The notes under the pieces: generated by a model
Database searches by the model: none
Seen by the model: only the letters and a program-made list of their open reading frames with translations
Told to the model about the DNA's origin: nothing
Shown: piece after piece, positions 1 to 17,016 of the stretch
How positions within the stretch are numbered: the first letter of the stretch is position 1
Layout of the letters: every line of letters starts with the position of its first letter
Source of the DNA: Tubulanus polymorphus
Taxonomy: Eukaryota; Nemertea; Palaeonemertea; Tubulaniformes; Tubulanidae
Length of the DNA stretch: 64,000 nucleotides
Direction of reading: 5' to 3'
Assembly (NCBI RefSeq): GCF_964204645.1
Contig: NC_134029.1
Location: 3,667,001 to 3,731,000 of the forward strand
Position numbers and translations under genes: made by a program

Positions 1-2
1 TA

Positions 3-587
3 ATCAACCCAGATAAGTATAATACATGTAGCGGGCTTTTCCACGAAGCAGCAGCGTATCTATTTCGAGCTTTAAAAGCGCTTTATTTGCCATTCGTCCT
101 CTTCAGTATCCTCTACCTGACTGAATGGTTACCTTTCATCGGTACGTTTTCGATAGATCTGCGCTGTATGATGGCCGTGATGATAAAGTTTAGCACGCTG
201 ACGTTTTTTGTACAGTGTATCTACGTTACGTACGTGGTGACCGTTAAAGAAATGGCCGTCTACAAAAGTCTGGACGCTTTCTACAAAGTGTTTCTCGTAC
301 AAATCGGAACGAGCGATTTCAACGGCCCGAAGCCGGCCCTTGACATTCGATTCGTCCACGTTATCTATTATTACACGGCTTCAGTGCTGTTGGTTAACTA
401 TCTTATAGCCATAATGACGTCACACGCTAGTCGCAGTAACGGTCAGAAAATGCACATGCAACAATTGAGACGTCTGGATGCGGCTTTCCTGGCAGAAGAT
501 CGCTTTGGTCGATGGGCACAAAAGGCTTATCGCATGATCACTAAACGACAGTCGGGTGATGTTCGGATCTGCGTCATCGATCCGTAA
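3..587 (+). CDS. TRP-like cation channel, C-terminal part (gene starts outside window)
   Basis: The frame is open from the first complete codon (position 3) to a stop at 585-587, about 194 residues, so this is the last coding exon of a gene that begins upstream. The TTG at 87 is not a real start. The protein has two hydrophobic segments after a charged stretch, then a re-entrant-like segment (KVFLVQIGTSDF) and a final helix (VLLVNYLIAIMTS), followed by a basic cytoplasmic tail. This S5-pore-S6 order, with a final helix of the LLxNxLIAxM type, resembles the ion-transport domain of the TRP superfamily. No ankyrin repeats or TRP box can be judged because the N-terminal part is absent. The tail is only about 50 residues. 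The subfamily cannot be named; a polycystin-like or other divergent invertebrate channel is possible. Confidence 0.6.
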   Translation: MNPDKYNTCSGLFHEAAAYLFRALKALYLPFVLFSILYLTEWLPFIGTFSIDLRCMMAVMIKFSTLTFFVQCIYVTYVVTVKEMAVYKSLDAFYKVFLVQIGTSDFNGPKPALDIRFVHVIYYYTASVLLVNYLIAIMTSHASRSNGQKMHMQQLRRLDAAFLAEDRFGRWAQKAYRMITKRQSGDVRICVIDP

Positions 588-1236
588 AATGTCTTTGATG
601 AATAACCTTAATTACCTACTACGGGTTGGATCGCAGAAGATACCCCAAAAAATCTCGCCAAACTCCCATCTAATGCGGCAGGGGGCGGTGGGAGGTCGAT
701 ATAGTATATCCTGTCAAGTGGTATGATATTCGTAGCCTACATAAAATTGGGAGTTTAGCAAACGACGTTTCTTCCTAATATGTTGCATTTTTTCCACTTT
801 GATTTGATCAATACCATTTTGATTTATTACAAACTACGTTTCTACAACCGAAGAGCGGGGTCGTTCCAGTACATGATATGCTTTGAAGGGTAACAGAAAG
901 TGCCAGAGAAATCCGATGAATTACTGAACACCTTTTCTCCATTCACGTCAAGAACTCTATACAAAAAATGAACCAGATAGAATATAAAAGATAAGATATG
1001 TGTTAACTTATCATTTCATTTCTTATCTTCTTGTCCAAAATATTAACGCATACAATATCAGGTCGGACATTTTGTTATCTTATATCAGTGATAATTTATG
1101 AAGTATCTTTACAATATGATAACGCTTGCTTGGTTAATTAGATTAAATATTTGATCTCACTGTCCAGAGAATACACTAGAATAGAAAGTAAACTAGCTCT
1201 TCATTTCCTTTTGACGAGATATTACAGTAATATAAA
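588..1236. other. intergenic, downstream of channel gene and of GST copy A
   Basis: No gene is seen. From about 885 the sequence is clearly similar to 2845-3060, which lies downstream of the second GST copy, so this is the outer edge of the tandem duplication. GST copy A lacks the AATAAA that copy B has at the equivalent place; it reads AATGAA on the minus strand near 1200. Confidence 0.6.
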
Positions 1237-2264
1237 TTAATACTCGGTCTTTGGACGTTTTGCAAGATAGGCAGAAATGTTGGGCAATTTGGCGACGCGA
1301 TCCTGAAGCGCGGTAACCGTCGGGTATGTCTTGAGCAGGTTATCAACTTCGGGCCAGTTCAATCCTTGTAGCCTTTCAATAGCAACGAACGCGATCATAT
1401 CCGCCACAGACACCTGAAAATAACATCGAACATTGTGGATGCGTTCATCGAGTAAATCTTTTAAGTTTGTTCACTGTAGCTCAACTTACCGTTCCCCCAG
1501 CCAAAAAGTCATTGTCTCCAAGAATGGTTTTCAGGGCGTCCAGAAGTCTTGGGAATTCAGCCGTGATCAAATTCTCTTTAACTTCTTGCTAGAAATGCCG
1601 ACAGAAATACATTTATACAAACGAACTAACAACTAACTCTTAGAAATTACAATTTTACAAGTTTCTAGCGTTTTCTCGACCTTTTTCGTTTCGTTTTTCT
1701 CATAACGTTGTTTTGAGTCATTGTTCAGGATATCATATGACATATAGTAAGCCTCGTAGACTTTGGCCATTTCCAGGTTATCCTTTCCTTCCAAACCTAT
1801 AATGATTCATAAATGGGTTAAAAAACCATTCTCATTGGTGTTATTGCATATAGATATCATGAAAAATGAGCCTACCAAATTCTCTGGCAAGATATTGTAC
1901 AATAGCTTGACTCTGAGCGATAGGTTTACCGTCGATTTCGAGGATTGGTAGTTTCTGAAAAGGAGTCTCTACAAAAAATAACAAAACAATCTTGATGATA
2001 CTAAAAGTACACAGCACAATGCATTGCGAATACAGTGTATATAGAATGTTCCTGGTTAGTGAACATACAGTTATATGCATTAGAGAAACTATCACTCTTA
2101 ATTACAACATACTAACCCTTTTTCAGCTTCGGCCATGCCTCTGGATCAACCCATGGTAATGGTATACGGCGGTCCTCGTATTCGACCCCGGCTTGAGCGA
2201 ATAACAAACGGGGCACTTCTCCCAAACCGGTGAGGTTAAAGTAGATCAGTGTGTACTTCGGCAT
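1237..2264 (-). CDS. sigma-class glutathione S-transferase, copy A
   Basis: Five coding exons on the minus strand: 2264-2117, 1968-1876, 1796-1681, 1588-1490 and 1413-1237. They join in phase (1,1,0,0) to give 210 residues, the usual size for a cytosolic GST. The N-terminal thioredoxin-like domain starts MPKYTLIYF with the expected catalytic Tyr8; the glutathione-site motif [10 protein letters not shown] follows, then an all-helical C-terminal domain ending in [11 protein letters not shown]. The MPxYxLxYF start and QSxAI motif are typical of the sigma class (glutathione conjugation or prostaglandin-D-synthase-type isomerisation, cytosolic). All introns begin GT and end AG on the minus strand. 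The exon 3 donor (AAG then GTCGAG) was chosen because it alone keeps the frame. The gene is a tandem duplicate of the copy at 3130-4194. Its likely polyadenylation hexamer is changed to AATGAA, so expression may differ from copy B. Confidence 0.92.
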
Positions 2265-2516
2265 AGTGGCTGATAGATACAGTCGATGTTGAACGTTTGA
2301 CTGTCTGGCGCACGACTGACTAGTAATTCAACGTGACGTCAATATAGCACAAATAATACCGAGTATCATGCGTTAGTCGAACCTGACTGCGCGACACGAG
2401 GCATAAAAGCCAGACCAGACAAAGATAACAATCGACAGATGTTTTCTGTTCTCTGAAGGTTATTTTCTAGTTGTGAGCTAAATATGCAAAGCGCGTAGCC
2501 CGAGTGTAGACAAAAG

Positions 2517-2790
2517 CTGTCGATTATAGCTCCGAACATCACATGGGACGGAATCCCTAAACATTAACAAAAATAGTATTTTTGCTTATGTATATTTTAT
2601 AACATCTTTAACCACACATTATTGTTAATGGTACATGAACAAAACTGATTAGCTTATACCAGAAATACATCGTATTTATGCATTTTTGGTGGGAGCCTAG
2701 ATTCTCGTCGGGACGAGCGTTGAGAACAACGATATGCTTACGGAGAAAGTAAGTATGCCAACTGACAGCGATTCTTTCAAGGCCACGGTC
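2517..2790 (-). pseudogene. relic of the last two exons of the adjacent OATP gene
   Basis: The minus strand at about 2790-2727 matches the penultimate exon of the OATP gene at 5344-9369 (reads TVALKESLSVGILTF against TVAPKDKSLSVGILTF). About 2567-2517 matches the start of its last exon (GIPSHVMFGAIIDS against GIPSPVMFGAIIDS), and the intervening intron is also similar. The acceptor before the first relic exon is lost (no CTAAAG equivalent at 2791). The last exon breaks off after about 17 codons, where the sequence jumps to GST-flanking DNA. It lies between the two GST genes and marks the junction of the tandem duplication. It cannot encode a transporter. Confidence 0.8.
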
Positions 2791-3091
2791 GTCTGGCCTG
2801 AACGACGCTCCTACATTTGGATGAGTGTGCTTTTGAGGTGCAACCAAAAGTGTTAGAAATACGGAGATTTGCTGAGCATCTTAACTCCATTCACGTAAGA
2901 ATTACCATACAAAAGATAAATGAATCAAAGAGAATATAAAAGACAAAGTATGCGTTTACTTATCATTTCATTTCTTATCTTCTTGTCAAAAACATTAAGT
3001 CGGGCATCCTATCTTATGTCAGTGATTGCTTGGTTTGAATAACCTAGTTCACTGTCCAGAGAATACACTAGAATATAAAGTAAACCAGCTC

Positions 3092-3097
3092 TTTATT
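3092..3097 (-). terminator. polyadenylation signal of GST copy B
   Basis: AATAAA on the minus strand, 33 bases past the stop codon of GST copy B. The equivalent hexamer downstream of copy A is AATGAA. Confidence 0.55.
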
Positions 3098-3129
3098 TCC
3101 TTTTTACGTGATATTTACAGTTATATCAA

Positions 3130-4194
3130 TTAATATTTGGTTTTTGGACGTTTTTCAAGATAGGCGGCAATGTTGGGCGATTTGGCGACGCGATCCTGAA
3201 GCGCGGTAACCGTCGGGTATGCCTTGAGCAGGTTATCAACTTCGGGCCAGTTCAATCCTTGTAGCCTTTGAACAGCAACGAACGCGATCATATCCGCCAC
3301 AGACACCTGAAAAATAATATGAATAGTGCGGACGCGTTGATGACGTAAATTTTCTAGGTTTTTTCTCGTGTTAGCTCAACTTACCGTTCCCCCAGCCAAA
3401 AAGTCATTGTCTCCAAGAATGGTTTTCAGAGCGTCCAGAAGTCTTGGGAATTCAGCCGTGATCAAATTCTCTTTAACCTCTTGCTAGAAATGCCGACGGA
3501 AATATATTTATACAAACGAAATGACTCTTAGAAATTGCAATTTTACAAGTTCATTAATTTTTGTAGCGTTTTCACGACCTTTTTCGTTTCGTTTTTTTCA
3601 TAACGTTGTTTGAAGTCATTGATCAGGATATCATATGACATATAGTAAGCCTCGTAGACTTTGGCCATTCCCAGGTTATCCTTTCCTTCCAAACCTATAA
3701 TGATTTATTAATGGGCTAAAAACATTTTCGAGAATCTCTTCTCTTGCTCTTATGCAGATGACACGGAAAATGAACCTACCAAATTCTCTGGCAAGATATT
3801 GTACTATAGCTTGACTCTGAGCGATAGGTTTACCATCGATTTCGAGGATTGGTAGCTTCTGAAAAGGAGTCTCTACAAAAAATAAACGAAACAATGTTGA
3901 TGATACTAAAGGTACACATAACAATGCATTTCGAATACTATGTGAATCATTGTAAATTGGCAAATTTTGAAATTCCACATGAGGCTGAATTATGATTGGG
4001 TAAGTACCAGTTGACCACACTTATTACATACTTATTACATACTTACCCTTTTTCAGCTTCGGCCATACGTCTGGTTCAAGCCATGGTGAAGGTATCCGGC
4101 GGTCCTCGTATTCGACCCCGGCTTGAGCGAATAACAAACGGGGCACTTCTCCCAAACCGGTGATGTTGAAATAGATCAGTGTGTATTGAGGCAT
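3130..4194 (-). CDS. sigma-class glutathione S-transferase, copy B
   Basis: Five coding exons on the minus strand: 4194-4047, 3872-3780, 3694-3579, 3483-3385 and 3306-3130. Each exon has the same length as its counterpart in copy A (148, 93, 116, 99, 177) and they give 210 residues. The protein begins MPQYTLIYF (catalytic Tyr8), carries the [10 protein letters not shown] glutathione-site motif and ends [10 protein letters not shown]. Differences from copy A are scattered substitutions, for example SPWLEPDVW for LPWVDPEAW in the first exon; no frameshift or stop is seen. It sits between the OATP relic and the intact OATP gene. The donor of exon 1 is preceded by a short direct repeat of CTTATTACATA within intron 1. 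It is probably cytosolic and glutathione-conjugating by family; its substrate is unknown. Confidence 0.92.
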
Positions 4195-5343
4195 AGTGGC
4201 TGATAGGTATTTGTCGATTTTGAACTGAACGGCTGAACTAGTGCACCAGGTTAAAACAAGGGAGTCACATCAATATAGCTCAAATATGGTCGCGTATCAC
4301 GCGCTTTGAGTTCAAGTTGGAGTTAAGTTCAAATCTATTTCACGAAAAGCGTGACCTAACCTACCGAAAAATGTTATCTGTCCTCCGAAGGTTATTTTCG
4401 AGAACATACAGACAAGTGAATATAAATACGAGCAACAAATGCAAAACGTATTTAACGTGTTGGAACAATGTAAAATCATGAATTAAGCGAAAAGTTTCAA
4501 TATACTTGGCGAGAAATCTTTCAGATAAGTACGAATCAATGTTGACATTCTTCTCGCTATTTTCCCATTTTTGATGGTTAGTCCTAGAGACTATTATAGC
4601 CCGAGTGTAGATAAATACGTTATAGAAATATGAGAAAAGCGTGGATTGCGTATAATTGAATTGAATAGGAAATATTGGAGGAATGTGCGATAAAATGCTA
4701 AATTAATGATGTTGCAGTGCGAACTCAAGTGGGAACCCACTTATATATTTGGCACTTCATAGGCAGGTAAGGCTGAATTCTGTTCACTTCAATGTGCGGG
4801 CAACACTTCCAAGGCCGTCCCGTCGTGAAGTTTATTGAATTATTGGGTAAGTCTTGGGAAACAATGATTTGAACGACGTTAAGCAAGAGGAACAAGAACA
4901 GAAAAAAACAACGCATTTTTACAATAAATATGTATAATATTATTTGATACTAGCAATATACGATTAATAGAGGTTTTTCATTTGAGCCGTCCATTGATAC
5001 GTGCATGCAGGACCAATGTATAATTTTCGAAAATGTAAACTATAAAAATATACAATTTTCTTTGTTCATTTCATCATTAATATTTAAACACGTACAAACA
5101 TCGTTAAGATTATCCCAAATTGTCACTAACATTATAAGGGCTCGTAACATTAAAACGGACCTGTGTCAATAAATCATTAGTCAGATCGATTATTGATGGA
5201 GAATCGAAATAAGATACAGTGGTGGGTACCACAGGAATATATCACAGGCAATGATGTACGAATTCTGAAAAAACGGTTGTACGACATTGTATCTATCAGA
5301 CAACATCAACAGGAATCAAACAGTCTAAAATACTGAATATATT
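4195..5343. other. intergenic between GST copy B and OATP 3' end
   Basis: No gene is seen. Parts near 4371-4400 and 4598-4620 match sequence upstream of GST copy A at 2440-2510. The stretch from about 4620 to 5550 has no counterpart in copy A, so copy A lost it or never contained it. A minus-strand AATAAA at 4831-4836 could serve the OATP gene but is about 500 bases from its stop. Confidence 0.4.
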
Positions 5344-8300
5344 CTATATTCTTTCTTCTTGTTCAGATACAACTGCGGAGGCGCTGCGAGGTTTATCGTT
5401 GCTGTCGTAATATTTATTAGCCACATACCAGATCATTCCAACGATTATCAACACTGGAACTCTGAACACTAATGCGGTGCCCAGGTATTTGAACCGAAAT
5501 TGCCGTATGTCGTAGACAAGACAGACGTCGCTGGCGCAGAAATTATGAATCAGACAAAAACTGTCGATTATAGCTCCGAACATCACAGGGGACGGAATAC
5601 CTAAACATTAACAAAAATAGCATTCAAATGTACGTTGTATTATACCTTGAACTACCACACAGTTGTAAATGGTACATTGACATAATCGATTAGATTGTAC
5701 CAGGGGAGCCTAGACTTTCGTCGGCACGAACTGAAAACAACTTACCAAATATGCTTACGGCGAAAGTCAGTATCCCGACTGACAGCGATTTGTCTTTCGG
5801 AGCCACGGTCCTAAAGCAAGAATAAACATGATGAATTTAGATATCTTTATCGAAGTATCATCAATATAACCTCTCACATATTTCATCTGTAGATTATTGT
5901 ACCGATTTACCTGAATACGAGCATTATTCCAGGAACGAGTCCAATTGTACTAACCAACGATGAACAAAACGTAACAGCAGCAAACGGAATGAAACTATTA
6001 CATGGAGGTATACAGATTCCCTTCGTGGCCTGACCGTCTGGAATGCACGAACAATTCGTATATATCTACAAAAAAGGATTTGAAAAAGATTAGTTAATAT
6101 TCCGAATATGAATATGAAGTAACTAGCATTGAAACGTTGATTTTAATTTTACCGCGTTTACTGGTGCTGATTCACAGCCCGCGTGACAAGCCGAATAATA
6201 CGATATTCCATCACTGTCGCAAACGGGGTCGTAATTACTTGATAAACAGTTACAGTGGCTGTTACATGTTTGCGTGAAGTTCATCCTTCAAATTTGATAA
6301 AGAAATCAGTTTTCTTAATTTTTTTTTTGTAAAATATGTTGATCATTATTAGCATGAAACCGTCGAAATCTCATATGAAATGTACATTCACATCAACAAG
6401 ATGTTTCTTTCCTATCTTTCCTATCGCTGAAGACTATACCATTGTCTACATGACATGAAACTTACGTATTATGTAATTAAGGTACAGACCCAGATATTTA
6501 ATTCTGAATATACGTACAATTCTATGAATTCAAAAAGTGTCAGAGGCTACATGTCAGAGGCATGTCAGGTGCTCTGTCGGCTTGTTCAGTTACAATGGAA
6601 TTGATCAGAGGGCTTTTGCAAGATGATCATATCAATTCTTTGATGACATCTACAACGAGTTGTCGGTGTAAATAATTCTTTTGTTTTAAAGAAGAGAGAA
6701 AATTGTTTCTATATGTGCAGTTTGCTTTCATAGATAAGTTCGTATATACAATGGTTGATAAAGTGGCACATATGGCTGTTGCTACGGTGATGAGATTCAA
6801 ATCGAAATTTCAACGTTGCGAACGTAACGCGACGATGAAGGCATTGCACTTACTGATTATCGCGTACGGAGAGTCCGTTGAACGGAGCCTGGTCGCAGCC
6901 GATACCGATCAGAGACGCGTGAATACAAACCGTCAACACTGACGAGATAAAACCCAAACGAGCGATTTTTATCAGAGACAATTTCAACTTGGATACTATA
7001 ACACCTCCGCATATAGTTCCTATACAAGTAGGCAGGGCAGATATGGACCCTGGAAATCAAAGGTTGAGAGAGTCATAATTACTGTGACTTATATAGCACT
7101 TCGTGAATATGAGAGACCTGATCACAGAATAGTCTCTGAACAATATAAACATAGAACATTCTGTTTCTCTCACGAGACAAAAAAAGTGAACCCGATACGA
7201 ACAGTAATGATTTGCGGTAGCCATTTCGAGTATAATTAGGCCAGCGTGATGGTTTTGATCCTCTGACTAATACGCAATAAAGCGTTTTATAAGAAACCGG
7301 ATTAATAAGACGATACCGGAGTATCAAAGTCTGCGCTTTACGCATGGGTGAATTAAAAAAAGATACTTCAAAAACTTACCCAACATCATGCTAGCCTTCG
7401 AAGCGGAAAATCCGAATTGCTTTTCCACGTATTTCGGCATGAACGAATAGAAACCGATTATGTAGAACATATTGATGCAGGCTGCTAATATTTGACAGAC
7501 GAATACCGGATTAGTGAATAGACGCACGACAGCTTTAGGAAAATCTGAAATAGATTAGTTAATTACGTGAAAATACACTTGAAACTTCGAGATTCCACAG
7601 CAGAAATTGCTGCGCATGGACATTACTGGGAATCCTGTCGGCCCATCGCGGGAGTGTCAGTGACCAGAACAAACACGTGCAAATTCTAGGTGGATTCAAA
7701 TAATGATTACCATGAAAGCACGATTGGCATTGGATCTTTTCAACGAGTTGTATTCAGAATAGCAGAGTTCAGTATCGATAAATTCGACATTTAGAAATAC
7801 TCCAGTTCCCAAGGAAATGCTCAATGATTCAAAACATTCTATAGATCCCATAGCGCGTTACCAACCCGATACATTGATTGCAGTTTAGAATGAATTCATT
7901 GAAAAATTGTCACCTTTCAAATTGATTTTCTCATTAGCTCCCTTGTTCGATAGCATCATCGACATCGGATTGTTGCTTTTTTCCGACTGTTGATCCGTAT
8001 CGTCCAGAGCCTTCAACTCGACCTCATTCTCGACCACATCTGGCATTTTGCCCGGGAACATTAACATCGGGATCGACACGGCTATCGTTCCGATACCGAT
8101 CAACAAAAAGCCTGCCCACCACGCCCCGATGAATTCCGGATCTCTCTGCGTCAAATCGGTCGCTGTTAATAAAAAACGTGAAGTATAGTCAAACCCTTTC
8201 AAATCGTCGAAAGTTGGGGCGCGATCAATATCAATATATTGTTGACATATTCAAATAACGACTTAGACTACAAATACATTATAAATCGGGGCTCAAAATA

Positions 8301-9369
8301 TAACTGAGTAATATTTCGATTGCTGCCAACTTAACCGAATTCTACTGTAGCAATTAATGCAGAACTGGTTCATGACAACAGAATTGTATGGAGTCAAAGT
8401 GAAAGATTTTTTTCTCCTCACTATATACTATGTACTATACATAGTATATAAAAAAACACACGATATACGATCCCTACTTTTGTGGGGTTATGCTTATAAT
8501 CGTAATTTACGTTTTAAGTCGACAGGTAAGGCTGTCATTCCAGCCCCGATTCCGAAGCCGACCAACGGTGAAAGTGTCCTGATGCTGAACAGAATCCCTG
8601 AAATAGAAAATAGATCATACATAGATTCCGAATCCCGGACACGTAAAATGCAAAAAGGCATGTCAGTTGTATATATACCTATGTATATCGGAGATGAATG
8701 TTTTCCAAGGTTGTCATCGATGAAACTCATACCCAAAGACCATATAGGCGACACTCCGATACCTAGTACAACTTGTGATATGATGATAATCGCGTATGAT
8801 ATGGTACTTTTCGTGTTTTCTGCGATTGCCGATTCTTCGTTGCAGAGCGCTGCATAAGACAGGTTTTCCCTTCCCGCGTAACAGAGATCCTTGTCCGGAG
8901 TCGCTGTAACGTTCGCCGTCATATTTTCGAAAACGACCGAACTGATTTTCGCCGGCGTTGGATCTTGATTATCACGGAATATGTAATAAGGAAGCGACGA
9001 ACATATCGTGGCTACACCGACCACTATACTCGAAACACCGATTACGAAAGGTTTATTCATCCGACCTCCGAGGTAGCTGGCCACTACTACGAAAGCGAGG
9101 AAGCCTATATCATTGGCGCTGGATATGAATCCAGCTTTGGCGCTTGTGATCTGTAAGGCTTTTTCGATCGTCGTCAGAACTGCCAATATATACGTCGACA
9201 TGGCACCGTGAAAGACGACGATAATTGCGAGGACGATAGTGAACAATTTGATGTTGATACATGGCCGCAAACACGCTGGCTTACAAGGTCCGATTCCGCA
9301 CTCTTGTTTAGGTTCACGAGTCACGTCTTGAGGAGGCATCGCGGTGACTGTCTTCTCGCTGTTAGCCAC
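5344..9369 (-). CDS. OATP/SLCO organic anion transporter 1
   Basis: Nine coding exons on the minus strand: 9369-8679, 8597-8511, 8162-7914, 7544-7380, 7049-6854, 6285-6153, 6065-5911, 5810-5746 and 5600-5344. They join in phase (1,1,1,1,2,0,2,1) to give 665 residues. The start ATG at 9369 precedes a cysteine-rich cytoplasmic N-terminus and the first membrane helix (about residue 42). The family signature FIGAWWAGFL lies near residues 270-279, and GIGVSPIWSLGMSFIDD is the usual OATP loop before it. Around residues 465-530 there is a Kazal-like cysteine-rich extracellular domain (CNSHCNC, DPVCDSDG, CHAGC, NCSC). The family moves large amphipathic anions across the plasma membrane. The C-terminus is short and charged (SEQEERI). 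It is head to head with a paralogue at 11892-17016, and its last two exons were copied as the relic at 2517-2790. The exon 6 acceptor has a weak pyrimidine tract and is the least certain boundary. Confidence 0.94.
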
Positions 9370-9853
9370 TCGCTATAAGCCACTAAATCTGTCAGCGCAG
9401 TTTACGTAAATACAAAACTCAAATGGAAGGCGGAATATATTCCTAGATTTCTTATACAACCCTGGTCGTTCCTGACGACACCTTCAAAATGCAGTTCCAA
9501 CGTTATAATCTCAGCAAGTTTTCAATTCATACTTTTCATGAATCGCCCCTGCAGAATATAAAAACCAAAAGGCATAATGTGAACGCATAAAAGCGATTAA
9601 ACGTTGAAATATTGATAAATACAAAGTGGTAGCGTAAAAAGGCCAACGACAATACCTAGCACATAATAATAATGTCTACGCAGTGTCACCCTTGTCTCGT
9701 CAATTCGCGTGAAACTCAATGAACAAATCATTTTCTCTTAAAAATAAATAAGAATTACATACGCTCCGAAATATATAAATCATTACATACCAAGTGTCAC
9801 ATATAGAAGACTCGTGAATCGAATTGAACGCATGTCGTTTAAGAACTTCCAAG

Positions 9854-9857
<4 letters not shown>

Positions 9858-9926
<69 letters not shown>
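9858..9926. repeat. (AT)n microsatellite
   Basis: Almost uninterrupted TA dinucleotides with one early AA interruption. Open frames reading alternating Y and I across it are artefacts. Confidence 0.95.
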
Positions 9927-9928
<2 letters not shown>

Positions 9929-10248
9929 AATGAATGAATCGAACGCATTTGCTTTTGTTTATGGCGGTGCCCTGAAGTCCAAAGGTTAACACTTACTATC
10001 GACACGAGAGCGCAACTAACTTGAAGAAATGAATTGAAATTCCGGTTGGCCTATCTAATCGGGCTTCTATTATTAATGCGTACGAATGCCAACGAGACCG
10101 ACGTCAATTTATAGAACCAGTCATAAAGCAAAACTGCAAGCAAATTATCAATTTTTAGAAATAGACGAGGTACATTATATTCTAGTTATTGTAATAGTGT
10201 AGAATGATAGTAATTAGAGTATATTTTCGCTAGAATAAGAATACGTTA

Positions 10249-10374
10249 AGCCTCAGACACACTGGGCGATTTCGTCGGCTGACTAAATTGCCCGGACACA
10301 CAAGGCGATTTTACCGGCGATTTCGTCGGGCGACGAAATCGGCCGACGAAATCGCCCAGTGTGTCCCCGGCTTA
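10249..10374. mobile_element. short foldback/MITE-like element
   Basis: The arms at 10256-10279 and 10342-10365 are perfect 24-base inverted repeats (left arm begins GACACACTGGGCGATTTC). The inverted similarity extends outward to TTAAGCC/GGCTTAA at about 10247 and 10374. Between them a second nested palindrome repeats the CGATTTCGTCG / CGACGAAATCG units. The size, lack of coding capacity and terminal symmetry fit a non-autonomous foldback element. No target-site duplication could be fixed by eye. Confidence 0.75.
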
Positions 10375-11891
10375 AGACAGGCACGTAATATGTCCACAAG
10401 CAAATGTCAAATATCAACGAGTTATCACATATGATATTAGCTCGACATGATTTATTAGACGTGACTTATAATTTCAAGGTATGATCATGAACAAGGAAAT
10501 AGTTACTTAGATTATGCTGTATCATACAGAGGGATAATCTAATGATCCACATCCGCTCCACTAAATCGATGAATAAAGAATTTCCCCATATACTTAGGTA
10601 TTCTAACTTATTTTTTCTGTCCAGTAAGTACTACCGTATGATGTATGTTTCTTCTGATAAAATCTTTTATGAAAAAAAACTGGATTTTTCATTTGGAAAA
10701 TCGTTCCCGGCCGAAACAGGATTTTCTAAGATGTGCTACATTCACGGCGTGTACGTGCTCTGTTAATATTGGAATATGAATATTTTTCATTTCGTTTGAA
10801 TAAAGAATATACAGTGAACGCCGGGTGTGAACGCCCGGGAATCTGGTTCAAGGACCAAACGGTACGACCTCGAGTGGAAGAGTTGAATTGATCAGCTGTA
10901 ATTTGTTGAATACATCGACACAACCGCGCTTTTCGCTTTTAGATTCAGCGCGCGCGCTGTGCAACACAGATCTGGATGGTTGGTGCGGATCTATTCAGCA
11001 ACGAAGCGATCTCCCATCAAATCAAAGACAGGTAGGCCTGCATCGAGTAACAATTTTATTGTTGTTTTTGAATAATCTCTTATAACTATTGCAATACATC
11101 AGCGGCTGTTTCGCTGATACAACACATGTATTGTAGAGTATATTAAACAATCATGTTTCATACATTTTATCTGGAATTGCATAGTGCTGTTTCATGAGCG
11201 GACTATGTATTGATTTGAAGCGCAAGGCTCCAAATACTGATGGCAACCATTCGGTCAGTTTAGATAGTGTGAATACGCATTTGGGATCTCATATCGGTAA
11301 GAAATTCACGTTAGTATTTTCCGTCAATATTCATTTACACATATCTTCAAAAGGAAGGAAGAAATTCACTACTATCGATCATTTCTGAAATATATTAATA
11401 TTCATCATATTCTGATGTACGCGTGTATATATCAGCTTTCGAAAAAATGATAATGTATTCTTCATGCTTTTCAACCAAAGTGTTTTTATAAGTGTAATTT
11501 GGTGAATTATGTGGGTAATATTTACATTCACAAAAGGCTTCAGAATCGAGGGTATAACAAAAGCCTTAATGTAAAATATAACAACGATACTTGTGCGTAA
11601 ACTCAAACTGGTTATAGTACTTTCCAGGTGGATAAAATACCAAACTCAATGATATCAATATAGATAAAACGTTTATTATCTATATTGAAAAACGTACCTT
11701 AAAAAGTATATCTACTTGAATATATAATCAAAATAATGAATGATAAAGATAAAGATAGGAGGATGCTTTTAGGTTTGCATATCATTAACTGATTGCAGTT
11801 GAAAAATAAGTCAAGTTCAACTAGAATATGATGGATAAACTGTATTATTTGTATCTTTAAGACGCTGAATCAAAGAGCGCCATACGTCGTC

Positions 11892-17016
<5,125 letters not shown>

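Larger units (their letters stand above)
9370..11891. promoter_or_regulatory. intergenic region between divergent OATP genes
   Basis: About 2.5 kb separate the two OATP start codons and must hold the promoters of both, unless untranslated exons lie within. It contains an (AT)n microsatellite and a perfect 24-base inverted repeat, listed separately. No TATA box in a convincing place was seen. Small open frames (for example 10542-10766) are not recognisable. Confidence 0.4.

Noticed and set aside
1621-1680. A 10-base deletion in GST copy A relative to copy B that looked like a frameshift
   Set aside because: With the exon 3 donor placed at AAG|GTCG, as protein alignment requires, the difference falls within the intron in both copies.
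8357-8857. 166-codon plus-strand frame
   Set aside because: It is antisense to OATP 1 exons 1 and 2 and has no recognisable product.
9700-10005. Open frames reading alternating Y and I through the (AT)n tract
   Set aside because: They are produced by the dinucleotide repeat, without start context or homology.
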